Source: an uncultured Collinsella sp.
GTDB taxonomy: Bacteria; Actinomycetota; Coriobacteriia; Coriobacteriales; Coriobacteriaceae
NCBI GenBank assembly: GCA_900544225.1
Contig: UQUD01000004.1
Span: forward strand, 1 to 47,230
Length of the DNA: 47,230 nucleotides
Direction: 5' to 3'
The stretch's first letter is position 1; each line of letters begins with the position of its first letter. This document shows positions 1 to 8,904 of this stretch, one piece after another. The notes under the pieces were generated by a model that saw only the letters and a program-made list of their open reading frames with translations, did not search any database and had not been told where the DNA came from. A program made the translations under genes and the position numbers.

Positions 1-105
1 TTTCCCCGGAGCTGATTCCGTCGCGCGACTTCTGGCGAAGCCAGGTGAGCGCGAGGGAAACAGCGTAGGGGAAACGGGGCCTCCGGCGGGAAGTTAAACC
101 GTTAC

Positions 106-972
106 TTACGCCTTGTTGACGGAGCCAAACTCCTCCATGAGCTCCTTGGTGCGGGCAACGATGTTGTCGCGACCAGGCTTGAGGAGCTTGCGGGGGTCAA
201 AGCCCTTGCCCTGCTGATCCTTGCCGGCCTCGATGTACTCGCGAACACCCTTGGCGAAGACGAGCTGCAGATCGGTGTTGACGTTGATCTTGGAGATACC
301 CAGGGAGATGGCCTTCTTGATCTGATCCTCGGGGATGCCGGTGCCACCGTGCAGGACGAGGGGCAGGTCGCCGGTCTGAGCCTTGATCTCGCCCAGGCGC
401 TCGAAGGAAAGGCCAGCCCAGTCGGCAGGGTACACGCCGTGGATGTTGCCGATACCGCAGGCGAGGAAGTCGACGCCCAGGTCAGCAATCTGCTTGCACT
501 CAGCAGGATCAGCGAGCTCGCCGCTGGAGGTCACGCCGTCCTCGGTGCCGCCGATGCCGCCGACCTCGGCCTCGATGGACATGCCCTTGGAGTGGGCAAG
601 CTCAACGAGCTCCTTGGTGCGGTCGAGGTTAAGCTGGAAGGTCTCCTCGTGAGAGCCGTCATACATGATGGACGTGAAGCCGGCCTCGATGCACTTGAAG
701 CAGTCCTCGTAAGAACCGTGATCGAGGTGAAGGGCGACGGGAACGGTAACGCCCGTGGCCTCGACGGCAGCCTTGACCATGTCGGCGCAGACCTTGAAAC
801 CGCCCATCCACTTAGCGGCACCAGCGGTGCACTGAAGGATCAGCGGAGACTTGGCCTCCTCGGCGGCCTGGAGAATAGCCAGGGTCCACTCGAGGTTGTT
901 GGTGTTGAAGGCACCGAGACCGTACTTGCCGGCCTCAGCCTTCTTGAGCATGTCTGCTGCGTTGACGAGCAT
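106..972 (-). CDS. fba: class II fructose-bisphosphate aldolase
   Basis: A 288-residue class II (metal-dependent) fructose-1,6-bisphosphate aldolase, which in glycolysis and gluconeogenesis reversibly cleaves fructose 1,6-bisphosphate to dihydroxyacetone phosphate and glyceraldehyde 3-phosphate in the cytoplasm. The class II active-site blocks are visible: HLDHGS (residues 82-87, metal ligand and catalytic Asp), EAEVGGIGG, GIGNIHGVYP and LVLHGGTGIP, with the C-terminal INVNTDLQ segment. The frame stays open upstream to 1239, but the start at 972 is chosen because an AGGAGG ribosome site sits 8 nt before this ATG and the protein then has normal family length. It appears to be a single-gene unit with its own promoter. 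Tagatose-bisphosphate aldolase is a related alternative; genomic context does not support that. Confidence 0.95.
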   Translation of the reverse strand: MLVNAADMLKKAEAGKYGLGAFNTNNLEWTLAILQAAEEAKSPLILQCTAGAAKWMGGFKVCADMVKAAVEATGVTVPVALHLDHGSYEDCFKCIEAGFTSIMYDGSHEETFQLNLDRTKELVELAHSKGMSIEAEVGGIGGTEDGVTSSGELADPAECKQIADLGVDFLACGIGNIHGVYPADWAGLSFERLGEIKAQTGDLPLVLHGGTGIPEDQIKKAISLGISKINVNTDLQLVFAKGVREYIEAGKDQQGKGFDPRKLLKPGRDNIVARTKELMEEFGSVNKA

Positions 973-1012
973 AAAAGAAACCTCCTGTAAGGTTGCTCCG
1001 ATAACGCCTGAG

Positions 1013-1021
1013 ATTTTACCA
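1013..1021 (-). promoter_or_regulatory. putative extended -10 promoter of fba
   Basis: On the minus strand the sequence TGG-TAAAAT matches an extended -10 element (TGnTAnnnT), about 40 nt upstream of the fba start codon. No convincing -35 box is seen at the standard distance, which is tolerated by extended -10 promoters. Inferred by eye only. Confidence 0.35.
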
Positions 1022-1166
1022 CGACATACCCGAGCATAAACGTTCGTTTGTTCACGAATACCATCCGATTGGACAAATTTTGACCGTTTGCCCCACAGAA
1101 TCGACCCACTGGGGAAAATAGCTTGACGATTGAGCGGTCTTCGTGGTTCGAAAGACGGCTTCGAGC

Positions 1167-1850
1167 CTACATCTGCATAAACGGGTTCTGCATAAGTTCG
1201 CGCGCCATCGTGGTCGAATCGCCATGGCCCGTCAAGCAAACGGTATCGGGCGGAAGCGTCTTGGCAAGTTTGGAGAGCGAGCGCATAATCGCCGCCTCGT
1301 CACCGCCGGAAAGATCGGTACGACCGTGGCTGCCCGGGAAAAGCGTGTCGCCCACAAAGGCGATGTTCCCCCGCTCGGTCGCGGCGAACAGGACGATGCC
1401 GCCCGGCGTATGCCCCGGCGTCTCGATCACCTGCAGGCAGACGTCGCCCACCTCGATTGTATCGCCCTCGGCAAGCAAACGCGTCGGCTCACCCGGATCG
1501 GGTGTCTCGATACCCCACATGGCGCGCTGCTCCTCGATATTTGCGCGAGGTACCGTCACGTCCTTAGCGCACAACTCATATAGCGCGCTGTCGCCAACGA
1601 CAGCTCGAACCCCGGCAACCCCGCCAACATGGTCGGCATGACCGTGCGTGCAGACAGAGCCGAGTACGCGCACCTCAGGATGCGCGGTGCGGATATGCTC
1701 CACAAGACACTCGCCCTCCCACGCCGGATCGACGATTAAGCACTCGTCATTCGAAATCACGGCGTAACTGTTGGTCTGAATGGGGCCGTTGACGAGCGCC
1801 TCAATCGAAGCCGCACCTCGGGGTGTCAGGTCCAAAGTCATATCGCCCAT
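1167..1850 (-). CDS. MBL-fold metallo-hydrolase (glyoxalase II-like)
   Basis: A 227-residue metallo-beta-lactamase-fold hydrolase. The metal-binding signature THGHADH is at residues 68-74, followed by ETPGHTPGG, FVGDTLFPGSHGRTDL and a C-terminal LTGHGDSTT, in the order typical of the glyoxalase II-like (hydroxyacylglutathione hydrolase) branch. Such proteins bind two metal ions and hydrolyse thioesters or related substrates; the actual substrate cannot be told from sequence. Two in-frame ATGs exist. The second (1850) is preferred because AGGAGG lies 8 nt before it but only 2 nt before the upstream ATG at 1856. It lies downstream of rel on the same strand, separated by a terminator-like hairpin. 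Confidence 0.85.
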   Translation of the reverse strand: MGDMTLDLTPRGAASIEALVNGPIQTNSYAVISNDECLIVDPAWEGECLVEHIRTAHPEVRVLGSVCTHGHADHVGGVAGVRAVVGDSALYELCAKDVTVPRANIEEQRAMWGIETPDPGEPTRLLAEGDTIEVGDVCLQVIETPGHTPGGIVLFAATERGNIAFVGDTLFPGSHGRTDLSGGDEAAIMRSLSKLAKTLPPDTVCLTGHGDSTTMARELMQNPFMQM

Positions 1851-1871
1851 GCGCATACCCTCCTTCTAAAA

Positions 1872-1905
1872 TACGTTCGAGGCACCAAACGATGCCTCGA
1901 ACGTA
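1872..1905 (-). terminator. intrinsic terminator after the recJ-rel unit
   Basis: Perfect 13-bp inverted repeat (1872-1884 and 1893-1905, core ACGTTCGAGGCA) with an 8-nt loop, followed on the minus strand by ATTTTAG. It sits between the rel stop codon and the ribosome site of the MBL hydrolase, so it should separate or attenuate transcription between them. The T tract is short, so read-through is possible. Confidence 0.6.
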
Positions 1906-1938
1906 ACCAATATCTATGATGCTGAGAGGCTCTCGCAC

Positions 1939-4299
1939 CTACACACGGCGCTTGAGCTGAGCTCCGCCTTCGCCGGGCATAAGACGGCGAGCGTCGTAGA
2001 CCGAATCGACACTGCTGATGGAAGCCAGCAGCGGATCCAGACCACTCGCGTCCGAGATCTCGACCATAAAGCGCAGGGTTGCAATACCCTCGCGGTTGGT
2101 CGACGTGGCGGCAGAAAGGATATTGCCGCCCGCATCGCCAATGGCAATGGTGACATCCTTGAGCAGGCCCATACGGTCCAAGCACTCGACCACGATCTCG
2201 ACCTGGAAGAGGGTGTCGGCAGCGCCGTCCCACTCCACATCGATCATGCGCTCGGGATGTTCCATAAGACCCTTGACGTTGGGGCAGTTGGCGCGATGTA
2301 CCGAAACGCCACGACCGCGCGTGATGAAGCCGACGATGTCGTCGCCCGTCACGGGGTTGCAGCAATGAGCCAGACGGACCAGCAGGCCGCTGTTGCTCTC
2401 GCCCTTGACGATAATGCCGTTACTTGCGCTCTTGCCGCGCTTTTGCGGCTTGCGGTTGGAGCCGCGAGCAGGCTGTTTCACGACCTCGGCGATAGCCTCG
2501 GCCTTGGTGAGCTGTTCCTCGGGCTTGGGGTCCAAGATTTGCTCGACCTTATTGCCCACAGCGCGCGGGGCAACCTTGCCGGCGCCGACGGCGGCAAACA
2601 GGTCCTCGAGCTGCTTGAAGTTAAACTGCTCCGCTACGGCGTTGAGCGCACGCGTCGAACGCGGCGTAGAAATGCCATAGCCACGCTTCCGCAGGTCCTT
2701 GGCCAGCATATCGCGGCCGGCAGCAGCGTCGTCATCCTTGGTCGCAGCGGCAAAATAGCGGCGGATCTTTGACTTGGCGGAAGGCGTCTTAACGATCTTG
2801 AGCCAATCACGCGACGGCTTGGAACTCTTGTTAGTCAGGATTTCGACACGGTCACCCGTCTTAATCTCGTGCGTGAGCGGAGCCACCGCACCGTTGATTT
2901 TGGCGCCGACGCAATGGTTTCCCACCTCGGTGTGAACGGCATAGGCAAAGTCGAGCGGCGTGGAGCCGGCACGAAGCGCCATGACCTCGCCCTTGGGCGT
3001 AAAGACGAAGATCTCCTGATCGAAGAGGTCGACCTTCAGCGAATGCAGGTATTCCTTGGCGTCGGTGATCTCATCAGACGCAGCCCAATCGAGTGAATGC
3101 TTGAGCCAGTTGATCTGGTCGTCCAAACGTTGAGCGTCATTGGTCTTGGAAGCAGACGATCCGCCCGACTTCTTGTATAGCCAGTGGGCGGCAATGCCGT
3201 ACTCGGCCTGCTCATGCATCTCGTAGGTTCGAATCTGAATCTCGAGCGGACGGGCCGTGGGGCCGATGACCGTCGTGTGGAGCGACTGGTAGTTATTGAC
3301 CTTGGGCATGGCGATATAGTCTTTAAAGCGACCGGGCATGGGGTGCCACAGCGTATGCACCGCGCCGAGCGTGGAGTAGCAATCGCGCACCGAATGCGTG
3401 ATGACACGCAGTGCCACCAGGTCGTAGATCTCGGAGAATTCCTTGCCCTTGCGCTTCATCTTTTGGTAGATGGACCAATAGTGCTTGGAACGGCCGTTAA
3501 TCTGGAAGTCCTCCAGGCCAATGCGGTTGAGTTCGTCGGTGAGTGTCTTGATGGTCTCGGCCAGATAGCGCTCACGGACCTCGCGCGACTCCGCCACCAT
3601 GCGCGCGATGCGCTGGTAGGCGTCGGGTTCAAGGTAGAAGAAGGACAGGTCCTCGAGCTCCCATTTAATGGAGCTCATGCCCAGACGGTCGGCCAGGGGC
3701 GCATACACGTCCATGGTCTCGCGAGCCTTAAACAGGCGACGATCCTCGCGCAGGGCTGCCAGCGTTCGCATGTTGTGCAGACGGTCGGCAAGTTTAACGA
3801 TGATGACGCGGATGTCCTTGGACATGGCGAGGAACATCTTGCGCAGCGTGAGGGCCTGCTTCTCGTCCATGCTGTCGACTTCGATGTTGGTGAGCTTGGT
3901 CACGCCATCGACGAGCTCGGCCACCGTATCGCCAAACAGGCCGGAAACATCGGCAAGCGAGGTCTCTGTATCCTCAACGGTATCGTGCAGCAGCGCGGCG
4001 CACACCACATCGCAGTCCATCTTGAGATCGGCCAAAATGATGGCAACCTCGACGGGATGGTTAATGTACATCTCGCCCGAGCGGCGCTTTTGGTTGCAGT
4101 GCTTCTCGGCGGCAAAGCAGTAGGCCTGCTCCACCTTGGAGAAGTCGTCCTCATTCATATATTTGAGGCACAGGCGCTCCAGCTTGTCGTAGCTGTCAGC
4201 CACAATCTCGGGCGGCAGCTCATCGGCATGCTTATAGTGCTCCATCTCCGAAAACGGCTGGAGGGTGGAATCATGGGCGGTACGGGCTGCGGCATCCAT
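1939..4299 (-). CDS. rel: bifunctional (p)ppGpp synthetase/hydrolase Rel
   Basis: A 786-residue long RelA/SpoT homologue controlling the stringent response: it makes (p)ppGpp from ATP and GTP/GDP and hydrolyses it. Domain order is canonical. An N-terminal HD hydrolase has an intact HDTVED motif near residue 105. The synthetase domain carries GRFKDYI and YQSLHT near residues 320-340 and EIQIRT. A TGS domain follows at about 425-490, and an ACT domain lies at the C-terminus after a conserved Cys/His region (LAHCCNPVTGDDIVGFITRG). The intact HD motif and the RFKD motif are those of bifunctional Rel rather than synthetase-only RelA. The start has AAGGGGA upstream, and the gene begins 15 nt after the RecJ-fusion stop, so the two are almost certainly cotranscribed, a common arrangement of recJ and rel genes. 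Confidence 0.96.
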   Translation of the reverse strand: MDAAARTAHDSTLQPFSEMEHYKHADELPPEIVADSYDKLERLCLKYMNEDDFSKVEQAYCFAAEKHCNQKRRSGEMYINHPVEVAIILADLKMDCDVVCAALLHDTVEDTETSLADVSGLFGDTVAELVDGVTKLTNIEVDSMDEKQALTLRKMFLAMSKDIRVIIVKLADRLHNMRTLAALREDRRLFKARETMDVYAPLADRLGMSSIKWELEDLSFFYLEPDAYQRIARMVAESREVRERYLAETIKTLTDELNRIGLEDFQINGRSKHYWSIYQKMKRKGKEFSEIYDLVALRVITHSVRDCYSTLGAVHTLWHPMPGRFKDYIAMPKVNNYQSLHTTVIGPTARPLEIQIRTYEMHEQAEYGIAAHWLYKKSGGSSASKTNDAQRLDDQINWLKHSLDWAASDEITDAKEYLHSLKVDLFDQEIFVFTPKGEVMALRAGSTPLDFAYAVHTEVGNHCVGAKINGAVAPLTHEIKTGDRVEILTNKSSKPSRDWLKIVKTPSAKSKIRRYFAAATKDDDAAAGRDMLAKDLRKRGYGISTPRSTRALNAVAEQFNFKQLEDLFAAVGAGKVAPRAVGNKVEQILDPKPEEQLTKAEAIAEVVKQPARGSNRKPQKRGKSASNGIIVKGESNSGLLVRLAHCCNPVTGDDIVGFITRGRGVSVHRANCPNVKGLMEHPERMIDVEWDGAADTLFQVEIVVECLDRMGLLKDVTIAIGDAGGNILSAATSTNREGIATLRFMVEISDASGLDPLLASISSVDSVYDARRLMPGEGGAQLKRRV

Positions 4300-4314
4300 C
4301 GAGGTCCCCTTCCC

Positions 4315-7300
4315 CTAGGCCCGCGGTACGATCGGGCGGTTAACTTTGGCTAGCATATCAGAAGCGCACGAATCGAGCGCCCAGCTCCGGAAAGCCGAAA
4401 ACTCCATGCGCGAGCGCAAGCCCTCCAAATAGCGAATTGACCTACTCAATTGCACGCGGCCGGGGTTTTCGGCCATCGCGATGCGACGGGTGTCGTCAAA
4501 CCCCGAAACTCGACAAAAACCAAGCTCTTCGAAGATTCCCAGGCCGCTTTCCACCGAACGCTCGTCGACCGGCGTGCGAGCATCGATGGCAAGGCACATC
4601 TGTGCGATGTCGATATCGCTCGCGCTAAAGGAATCGTCCCCGGTTTTGCCGCGGTTGGAGCGCCACATGGTCTGCAGCGCGCGATAGAGCGTGACGAGCT
4701 CGTCGCGCTCGGGCGCATAGCAGTCGAGTAGGCGCTCGTTAATGCGGGCGTCGCGCGACGAATAGAGCAGATGGATCACGGCGGGCTGGCCATCGCGACC
4801 GGCACGGCCGCTCATCTGGTTAAACTCAATGCCGCCAAACGGCATGTGATAGAGCACGACATGGCGAATATCGGGAAGGTTGACGCCCTCGCCAAAGGCA
4901 GATGTCGAGACGATGCAGCTGAGGCTTCCGTCTCGGAATGCTTCCTCCACGCGACGGCGATCGGAACGCGCAAGCCCCGCGTTATAGAACGCGATATGGG
5001 TTGCGCAATCGGGCACACGCTTGCGCAACGTCTTGGCGAGCGCCACGGACTGGTCGCGCGAATTGACGTAGATGACGGTCTTTTCCCCCGTCGCCACAAT
5101 CGACACCAAACGGTTCTCGCGACTTGCAAGATCACGGTCGTCCTCGAGCCGCAGGTTCTCGCGCACCGTCTCGTCGACCACCGTGCGAGTGATCGGCAGC
5201 ATGCGGGCAAGCTCGGCCACGACCGGAGCCGTCGCGGTGGCCGTCGCAGCCATAACGACCGGGTCGCCCAGGGCTTTGAGGATATCGGGCATGTCGAGAT
5301 AGGCGCTGCGGTCGCCGCCCTTGGCAAGGCCGGCGTGGTGCGCCTCGTCGATAACGACAAAGCCGATGCGGCCCGAACGTGCGAAGCGGTCACGGTGGAT
5401 AGATAGGAACTCGGGCGTCGTGAGCACGATACCGGTGCGGCCCGAAGCTAGGCCGGCGAACACATCATCGCGTGCGGCCTCCACGGTCTCGCCGGTCAGC
5501 ACGCCAACACCAATACCGAGCGCTGCCATCGTCGACGAGAGGTGATAGGCCTGGTCGGCAACGAGCGCACGCAGCGGATAGACAAAGATGCTCGAACGTC
5601 CGCGAAGCACCGCCTCACGCGCGGCATGCACATGGAAGATGAGCGACTTGCCGCGCCCCGTTCCCATAACGGCCAGAACACTTTGGTGATCGGCCAGGGC
5701 ATCGAGCGCCTCGACCTGCGCGCGATGTGGCTGGTTCGAGCCGATAAAGCTATGGATAAGCGAGCGCGTCAGCTCGGTATAGGAAAGCTGGGCGAGCGTC
5801 TCGCGCTTGCGCGACTCCAAGCGCAGGCCGGAATCCGCCGGCTGCACGCCACGACGAAGCTCGCATGCCGGATCGTCGACGCTGGGCAGCGTGGTATCGC
5901 GGACCAGAACATCCTTGACCATGAGCTTGGGCTTCACACGACCCTGCCAATGCTCGGCAACGGCCTCGAACACCAAGTCGACAGCGCTATCGCAGTTGAT
6001 GAGCTTATCGATTTGCGGCACGCGGAACATAATAGCCGGCACACTCGCGGCGCCATCGGTCGCCACAAAGCGCATGTGCTCGCCGGTCTTACCCACCACG
6101 GCGCGATCACACATCGTCACGCCCTCGGCAGCCAGCAGCGGCACCTTATTACCCTGGCCAAACGGCTCAAGGCGGGAAATCTGCTCGATGGTCTCGATAT
6201 TCAATTCGGAAAGGTCGACCGTGGCGGCAACCTCGTCGGTGTCCTCAAAGTCCTCGGCGGGAAGCTCGGACAACACGACGGAAAGGCGACGGCGGAACTC
6301 ATCGAGCTTGGATGCCTCGATGGTCACACCCACCGCACCGGCATGTCCGCCGCGACGAATCATCAGGTCGGAACAGCGTTCGATGGCGTCAAACAGGTTA
6401 ACTTTGCCCACCGAGCGACCAGAGCCGCGCGCGATACCGTCCTCGATCGAGAACAGCAGCGCCGGCACGTGGTAGCGGTTGGTCAGACGGCTTGCCACGA
6501 TGCCCTTGACGCCCTCGTGCCAACCTTCGCCGCCCACGACGATCGCGCGTCCGCCGTCATAGGTCTCCTCGACCTTTGCCATGGCATCGCGCGTGAGCTC
6601 CGCCTCGATCTCACGGCGCTGGCGGTTGATTTCCTCGAGCTCAGCCGCCAGTGCGCTTGCTTCGATGGGATCGCGGGCAAGCAGCAGGTCGAGCGCCAGC
6701 TTGGGATCAGCCATGCGACCGGCAGCGTTTAAGCGGGGAATGAGCGAGAATGACAGGCCATCCGCCGTAATGCTCGAAAGGTCCGCCTTGGCGAGCGCGG
6801 CAAGCGCGATATAGCCCGGGCGAGCGGTTACGCGCATCTGCTGGATGCCCTCGGCAACCAGCGCGCGATTCTCGGGCGTGAGCGGCATCATGTCGGACAC
6901 GGTGCCCAGCGCCGCGACCTCGATTAGCGAACGCCAATACGACGGCTTGCCCAGACGTTCGCCCAGGACTTGCACCAACTTGAGTGCCACGCCGGCACCG
7001 GCAAGCTCACGCGAAGGACCATCGTCATCGAGCTTAGGGTCGGTCAGGGGTACGCCCTGCGGCACCTGATCGGAGGGCTCGTGATGGTCCGTGACCACCA
7101 AATCGATCCCCAGGCTCTTCAGATAGGAAACCTCTTCCTTGGCGGCAATGCCGTTATCGACGGTCACGATCAGCTGGGGGCGAGCGAGCTCGTTAACGCG
7201 GTCGAGCGCCGCGCGCGAAAGACCGTAGCCCTCATCAAAGCGATGCGGAATAAACGGCGTGACATCGGCGCCAAACGTGCGCAGCGCCTCGGTCAACAGG

Positions 7301-7602
7301 CAGGTCGACGTAATACCGTCAACGTCAAAATCGCCAAAGACTGCAATGTGCTCGTGGTTGCGAATAGCACGCTCGACGCGGTCGGCAACGACCGACATGC
7401 CCGGGATAATGAGTGGGTCGGCCCAGTCGCGATCGAGCGAAGGCGTCAAAAACAATTGGCCCTCTTTGATTGAGCCAATGCCGTGCGCGACCATAATGCG
7501 CGCCACCAGCCCGGGAATGCCCAGACCAGCCGAAAGCTCCTTTTCGAGCTCGGGGTTTTGCTGAGCGACCGCCCAGCGATGCGTCGTCTTAAGCGATGAC
7601 AT
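4315..7602 (-). CDS. recJ: RecJ exonuclease fused to a RecQ-like helicase
   Basis: A 1,095-residue two-part protein. Roughly residues 1-570 are a complete RecJ single-strand-specific 5'-3' exonuclease: FGDFDVDG (about residue 92), DNGI, VTDHHEP (about 172), the DHHA1 signature GGHAGAVG (about 420) and an OB-fold region. The rest is an SF2 helicase of RecQ type: Walker A MGTGRGKS (about 650), VIDEAHH (about 750), TATAT motif III, FGEGVNLPDIRH and QMSGRAGRDG (about 935), then about 120 residues unlike any domain I recognise. RecQ unwinds and RecJ degrades in the RecF pathway, so the fusion puts both steps in one chain. The ATG at 7602 is chosen because the RecJ N-terminus (TTHRWAV) follows; a GTG at 7647 is the alternative. 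No frameshift was seen across the junction. Confidence 0.9.
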   Translation of the reverse strand: MSSLKTTHRWAVAQQNPELEKELSAGLGIPGLVARIMVAHGIGSIKEGQLFLTPSLDRDWADPLIIPGMSVVADRVERAIRNHEHIAVFGDFDVDGITSTCLLTEALRTFGADVTPFIPHRFDEGYGLSRAALDRVNELARPQLIVTVDNGIAAKEEVSYLKSLGIDLVVTDHHEPSDQVPQGVPLTDPKLDDDGPSRELAGAGVALKLVQVLGERLGKPSYWRSLIEVAALGTVSDMMPLTPENRALVAEGIQQMRVTARPGYIALAALAKADLSSITADGLSFSLIPRLNAAGRMADPKLALDLLLARDPIEASALAAELEEINRQRREIEAELTRDAMAKVEETYDGGRAIVVGGEGWHEGVKGIVASRLTNRYHVPALLFSIEDGIARGSGRSVGKVNLFDAIERCSDLMIRRGGHAGAVGVTIEASKLDEFRRRLSVVLSELPAEDFEDTDEVAATVDLSELNIETIEQISRLEPFGQGNKVPLLAAEGVTMCDRAVVGKTGEHMRFVATDGAASVPAIMFRVPQIDKLINCDSAVDLVFEAVAEHWQGRVKPKLMVKDVLVRDTTLPSVDDPACELRRGVQPADSGLRLESRKRETLAQLSYTELTRSLIHSFIGSNQPHRAQVEALDALADHQSVLAVMGTGRGKSLIFHVHAAREAVLRGRSSIFVYPLRALVADQAYHLSSTMAALGIGVGVLTGETVEAARDDVFAGLASGRTGIVLTTPEFLSIHRDRFARSGRIGFVVIDEAHHAGLAKGGDRSAYLDMPDILKALGDPVVMAATATATAPVVAELARMLPITRTVVDETVRENLRLEDDRDLASRENRLVSIVATGEKTVIYVNSRDQSVALAKTLRKRVPDCATHIAFYNAGLARSDRRRVEEAFRDGSLSCIVSTSAFGEGVNLPDIRHVVLYHMPFGGIEFNQMSGRAGRDGQPAVIHLLYSSRDARINERLLDCYAPERDELVTLYRALQTMWRSNRGKTGDDSFSASDIDIAQMCLAIDARTPVDERSVESGLGIFEELGFCRVSGFDDTRRIAMAENPGRVQLSRSIRYLEGLRSRMEFSAFRSWALDSCASDMLAKVNRPIVPRA

Positions 7603-7654
7603 AGGCACCCACCCCCGATAGGGGCAGGTCGCCGCGATACCTCTCACGGTTCAT
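7589..7654 (-). CDS. possible 21-residue leader ORF overlapping the recJ start
   Basis: On the minus strand an ATG at 7654 has AGAGGA 9 nt upstream and opens a 21-codon frame that ends in TAA at 7589-7591, 11 nt inside the recJ-fusion gene in a different frame. The recJ start itself has only a diffuse GGGGGTGGG ribosome site, so the short ORF could act by translational coupling. It could equally be chance; no peptide similarity is recognised. Confidence 0.2.
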   Translation of the reverse strand: MNRERYRGDLPLSGVGAYVIA

Positions 7655-7710
7655 AGCGATGAGTCCTCTGTGTATGCCCGCTTCGGCAGGCAGATCTGTT
7701 GAACGGATTT

Positions 7711-7716
7711 ATTATA
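7711..7716 (-). promoter_or_regulatory. putative -10 box for recJ-rel
   Basis: Perfect TATAAT on the minus strand in an otherwise GC-rich spacer, about 110 nt upstream of the recJ start and 57 nt upstream of the short leader ORF. The upstream -35 region is not convincing. The 276-nt spacer between recJ (minus) and the transporter at 7879 (plus) holds no other recognised feature. Confidence 0.45.
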
Positions 7717-7878
7717 CCGTGCGGCGCGGACGCAAATCGCCGCAGCATGCCGCGGTTTCGGTAAACGATGCCGGTAATAGCCTCGAAATAATCGAGCGTT
7801 TCTGACGCACGGACACATGTGAGCGTCTAGCATATCCAGTCAAAACGGATTCACGAGCAAAGGGAGTCACAAGAGCAT

Positions 7879-8877
7879 ATGAAGCAATGGGTTGGACTGG
7901 GCAAGTTTCTCGCGGGGCACATGCAAATCATCGTTCCGATTTGTGTGGCGCTCGGCGTGCTCTTTCCTCAACAGATCGGCGTTCTCAAGCCCATCGTTCC
8001 CACCTTGTTTGCCTTTATGACGTTCCAAGGTGCGCTCAGCAACACCTTTCACCAGGTAGCCGAGGTGTTCCACCGTCCGCTGCACCTGATTCTGGCGTTG
8101 TTGGTCTCGGCGGCGCTTATTCCCATCGCGGCCTACGCCATGGGATCGTTGTTCTTTGGTTCCAACCCCAACCTTGTCTGCGGCATCGTGCTCGAATACA
8201 GTGTGCCCGTGGCAGTCACCGCTTTTATGTGGATCAGCATGTTCGGCGGCAACGGCCCGCTCGCGCTCACCATCATCCTGACGTCCTCGGTCATCTCCCC
8301 TGTGACGATTCCGCTTACGCTCAAGCTCCTGCTGGGCGCCACCGTCTCGATCGACGTGCCGAGCATGATGCAGAACATGGCCTTTATGATCGCCATCCCC
8401 GCCGTGCTCGGCATCGTGATCAACGAGCTCACGCGCGGATGGGGGCACGAAAAACTCTCCCCCGCGCTCTCGCCCGCCTGCAAGTTCATGATGATGGGCG
8501 TTATCGCCTCCAACTCCACCGCCATGAGCGAGTACGTGCTGCACATGAACGCGGTGCGCTTGGAAGTCGCCCTCTTTATTTTGGTCTTCGCCATCAGCGG
8601 CTTTGTCGTCGGCATTCTGGTCGCCCGCGCGCTGCATCTGCCATATAGCGAAACGACCACCATGTGCTTTACCTGCGGCATGCGCAATATCTCTTCGGGC
8701 GCCGTCATCGCCACGCAATACTTTCCGGGCGAAGTTGTGTTTCCCGTCATGTGTGGAACGTTGTTTCAGCAGGTGCTCGCCTCGCTTATCGGACACTTCT
8801 TTGAGCGTCTGACCGGCGAGGAGCGCGCCGCCCAGCGCAAGCGGGTCGAGGCCGGCCGCGATGCAATGGCGCGCTAA
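7879..8877 (+). CDS. bile acid:sodium symporter family (BASS) transporter
   Basis: A 332-residue polytopic membrane protein with about nine hydrophobic segments and a short charged C-terminal tail. Features typical of the SBF/BASS family include the N-terminal FAFMTFQGAL segment, the VLEYSVPVAVTAFMW region, TCGMRNISSGAVIATQYFPGEV near residue 275, and the internally repeated helical layout. Members move organic anions, such as bile acids, pantoate or other carboxylates, with sodium. The substrate here is unknown, although a bile-related role would fit a gut organism. The ribosome site is GGGAG about 10 nt before the ATG. It stands alone, divergent from recJ and convergent with the DUF4931 gene. 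Confidence 0.85.
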   Translation: MKQWVGLGKFLAGHMQIIVPICVALGVLFPQQIGVLKPIVPTLFAFMTFQGALSNTFHQVAEVFHRPLHLILALLVSAALIPIAAYAMGSLFFGSNPNLVCGIVLEYSVPVAVTAFMWISMFGGNGPLALTIILTSSVISPVTIPLTLKLLLGATVSIDVPSMMQNMAFMIAIPAVLGIVINELTRGWGHEKLSPALSPACKFMMMGVIASNSTAMSEYVLHMNAVRLEVALFILVFAISGFVVGILVARALHLPYSETTTMCFTCGMRNISSGAVIATQYFPGEVVFPVMCGTLFQQVLASLIGHFFERLTGEERAAQRKRVEAGRDAMAR

Positions 8878-8904
8878 ACCGTCCGCAGTGTGCGGGCGCT
8901 CACT

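Noticed and set aside
2..96. Open frame from the left window edge ending in TAA at 94-96
   Set aside because: Could be the end of an upstream plus-strand gene, but its 31 codons (ending GETGPPAGS) match nothing I recognise and no start is visible; too little to call.
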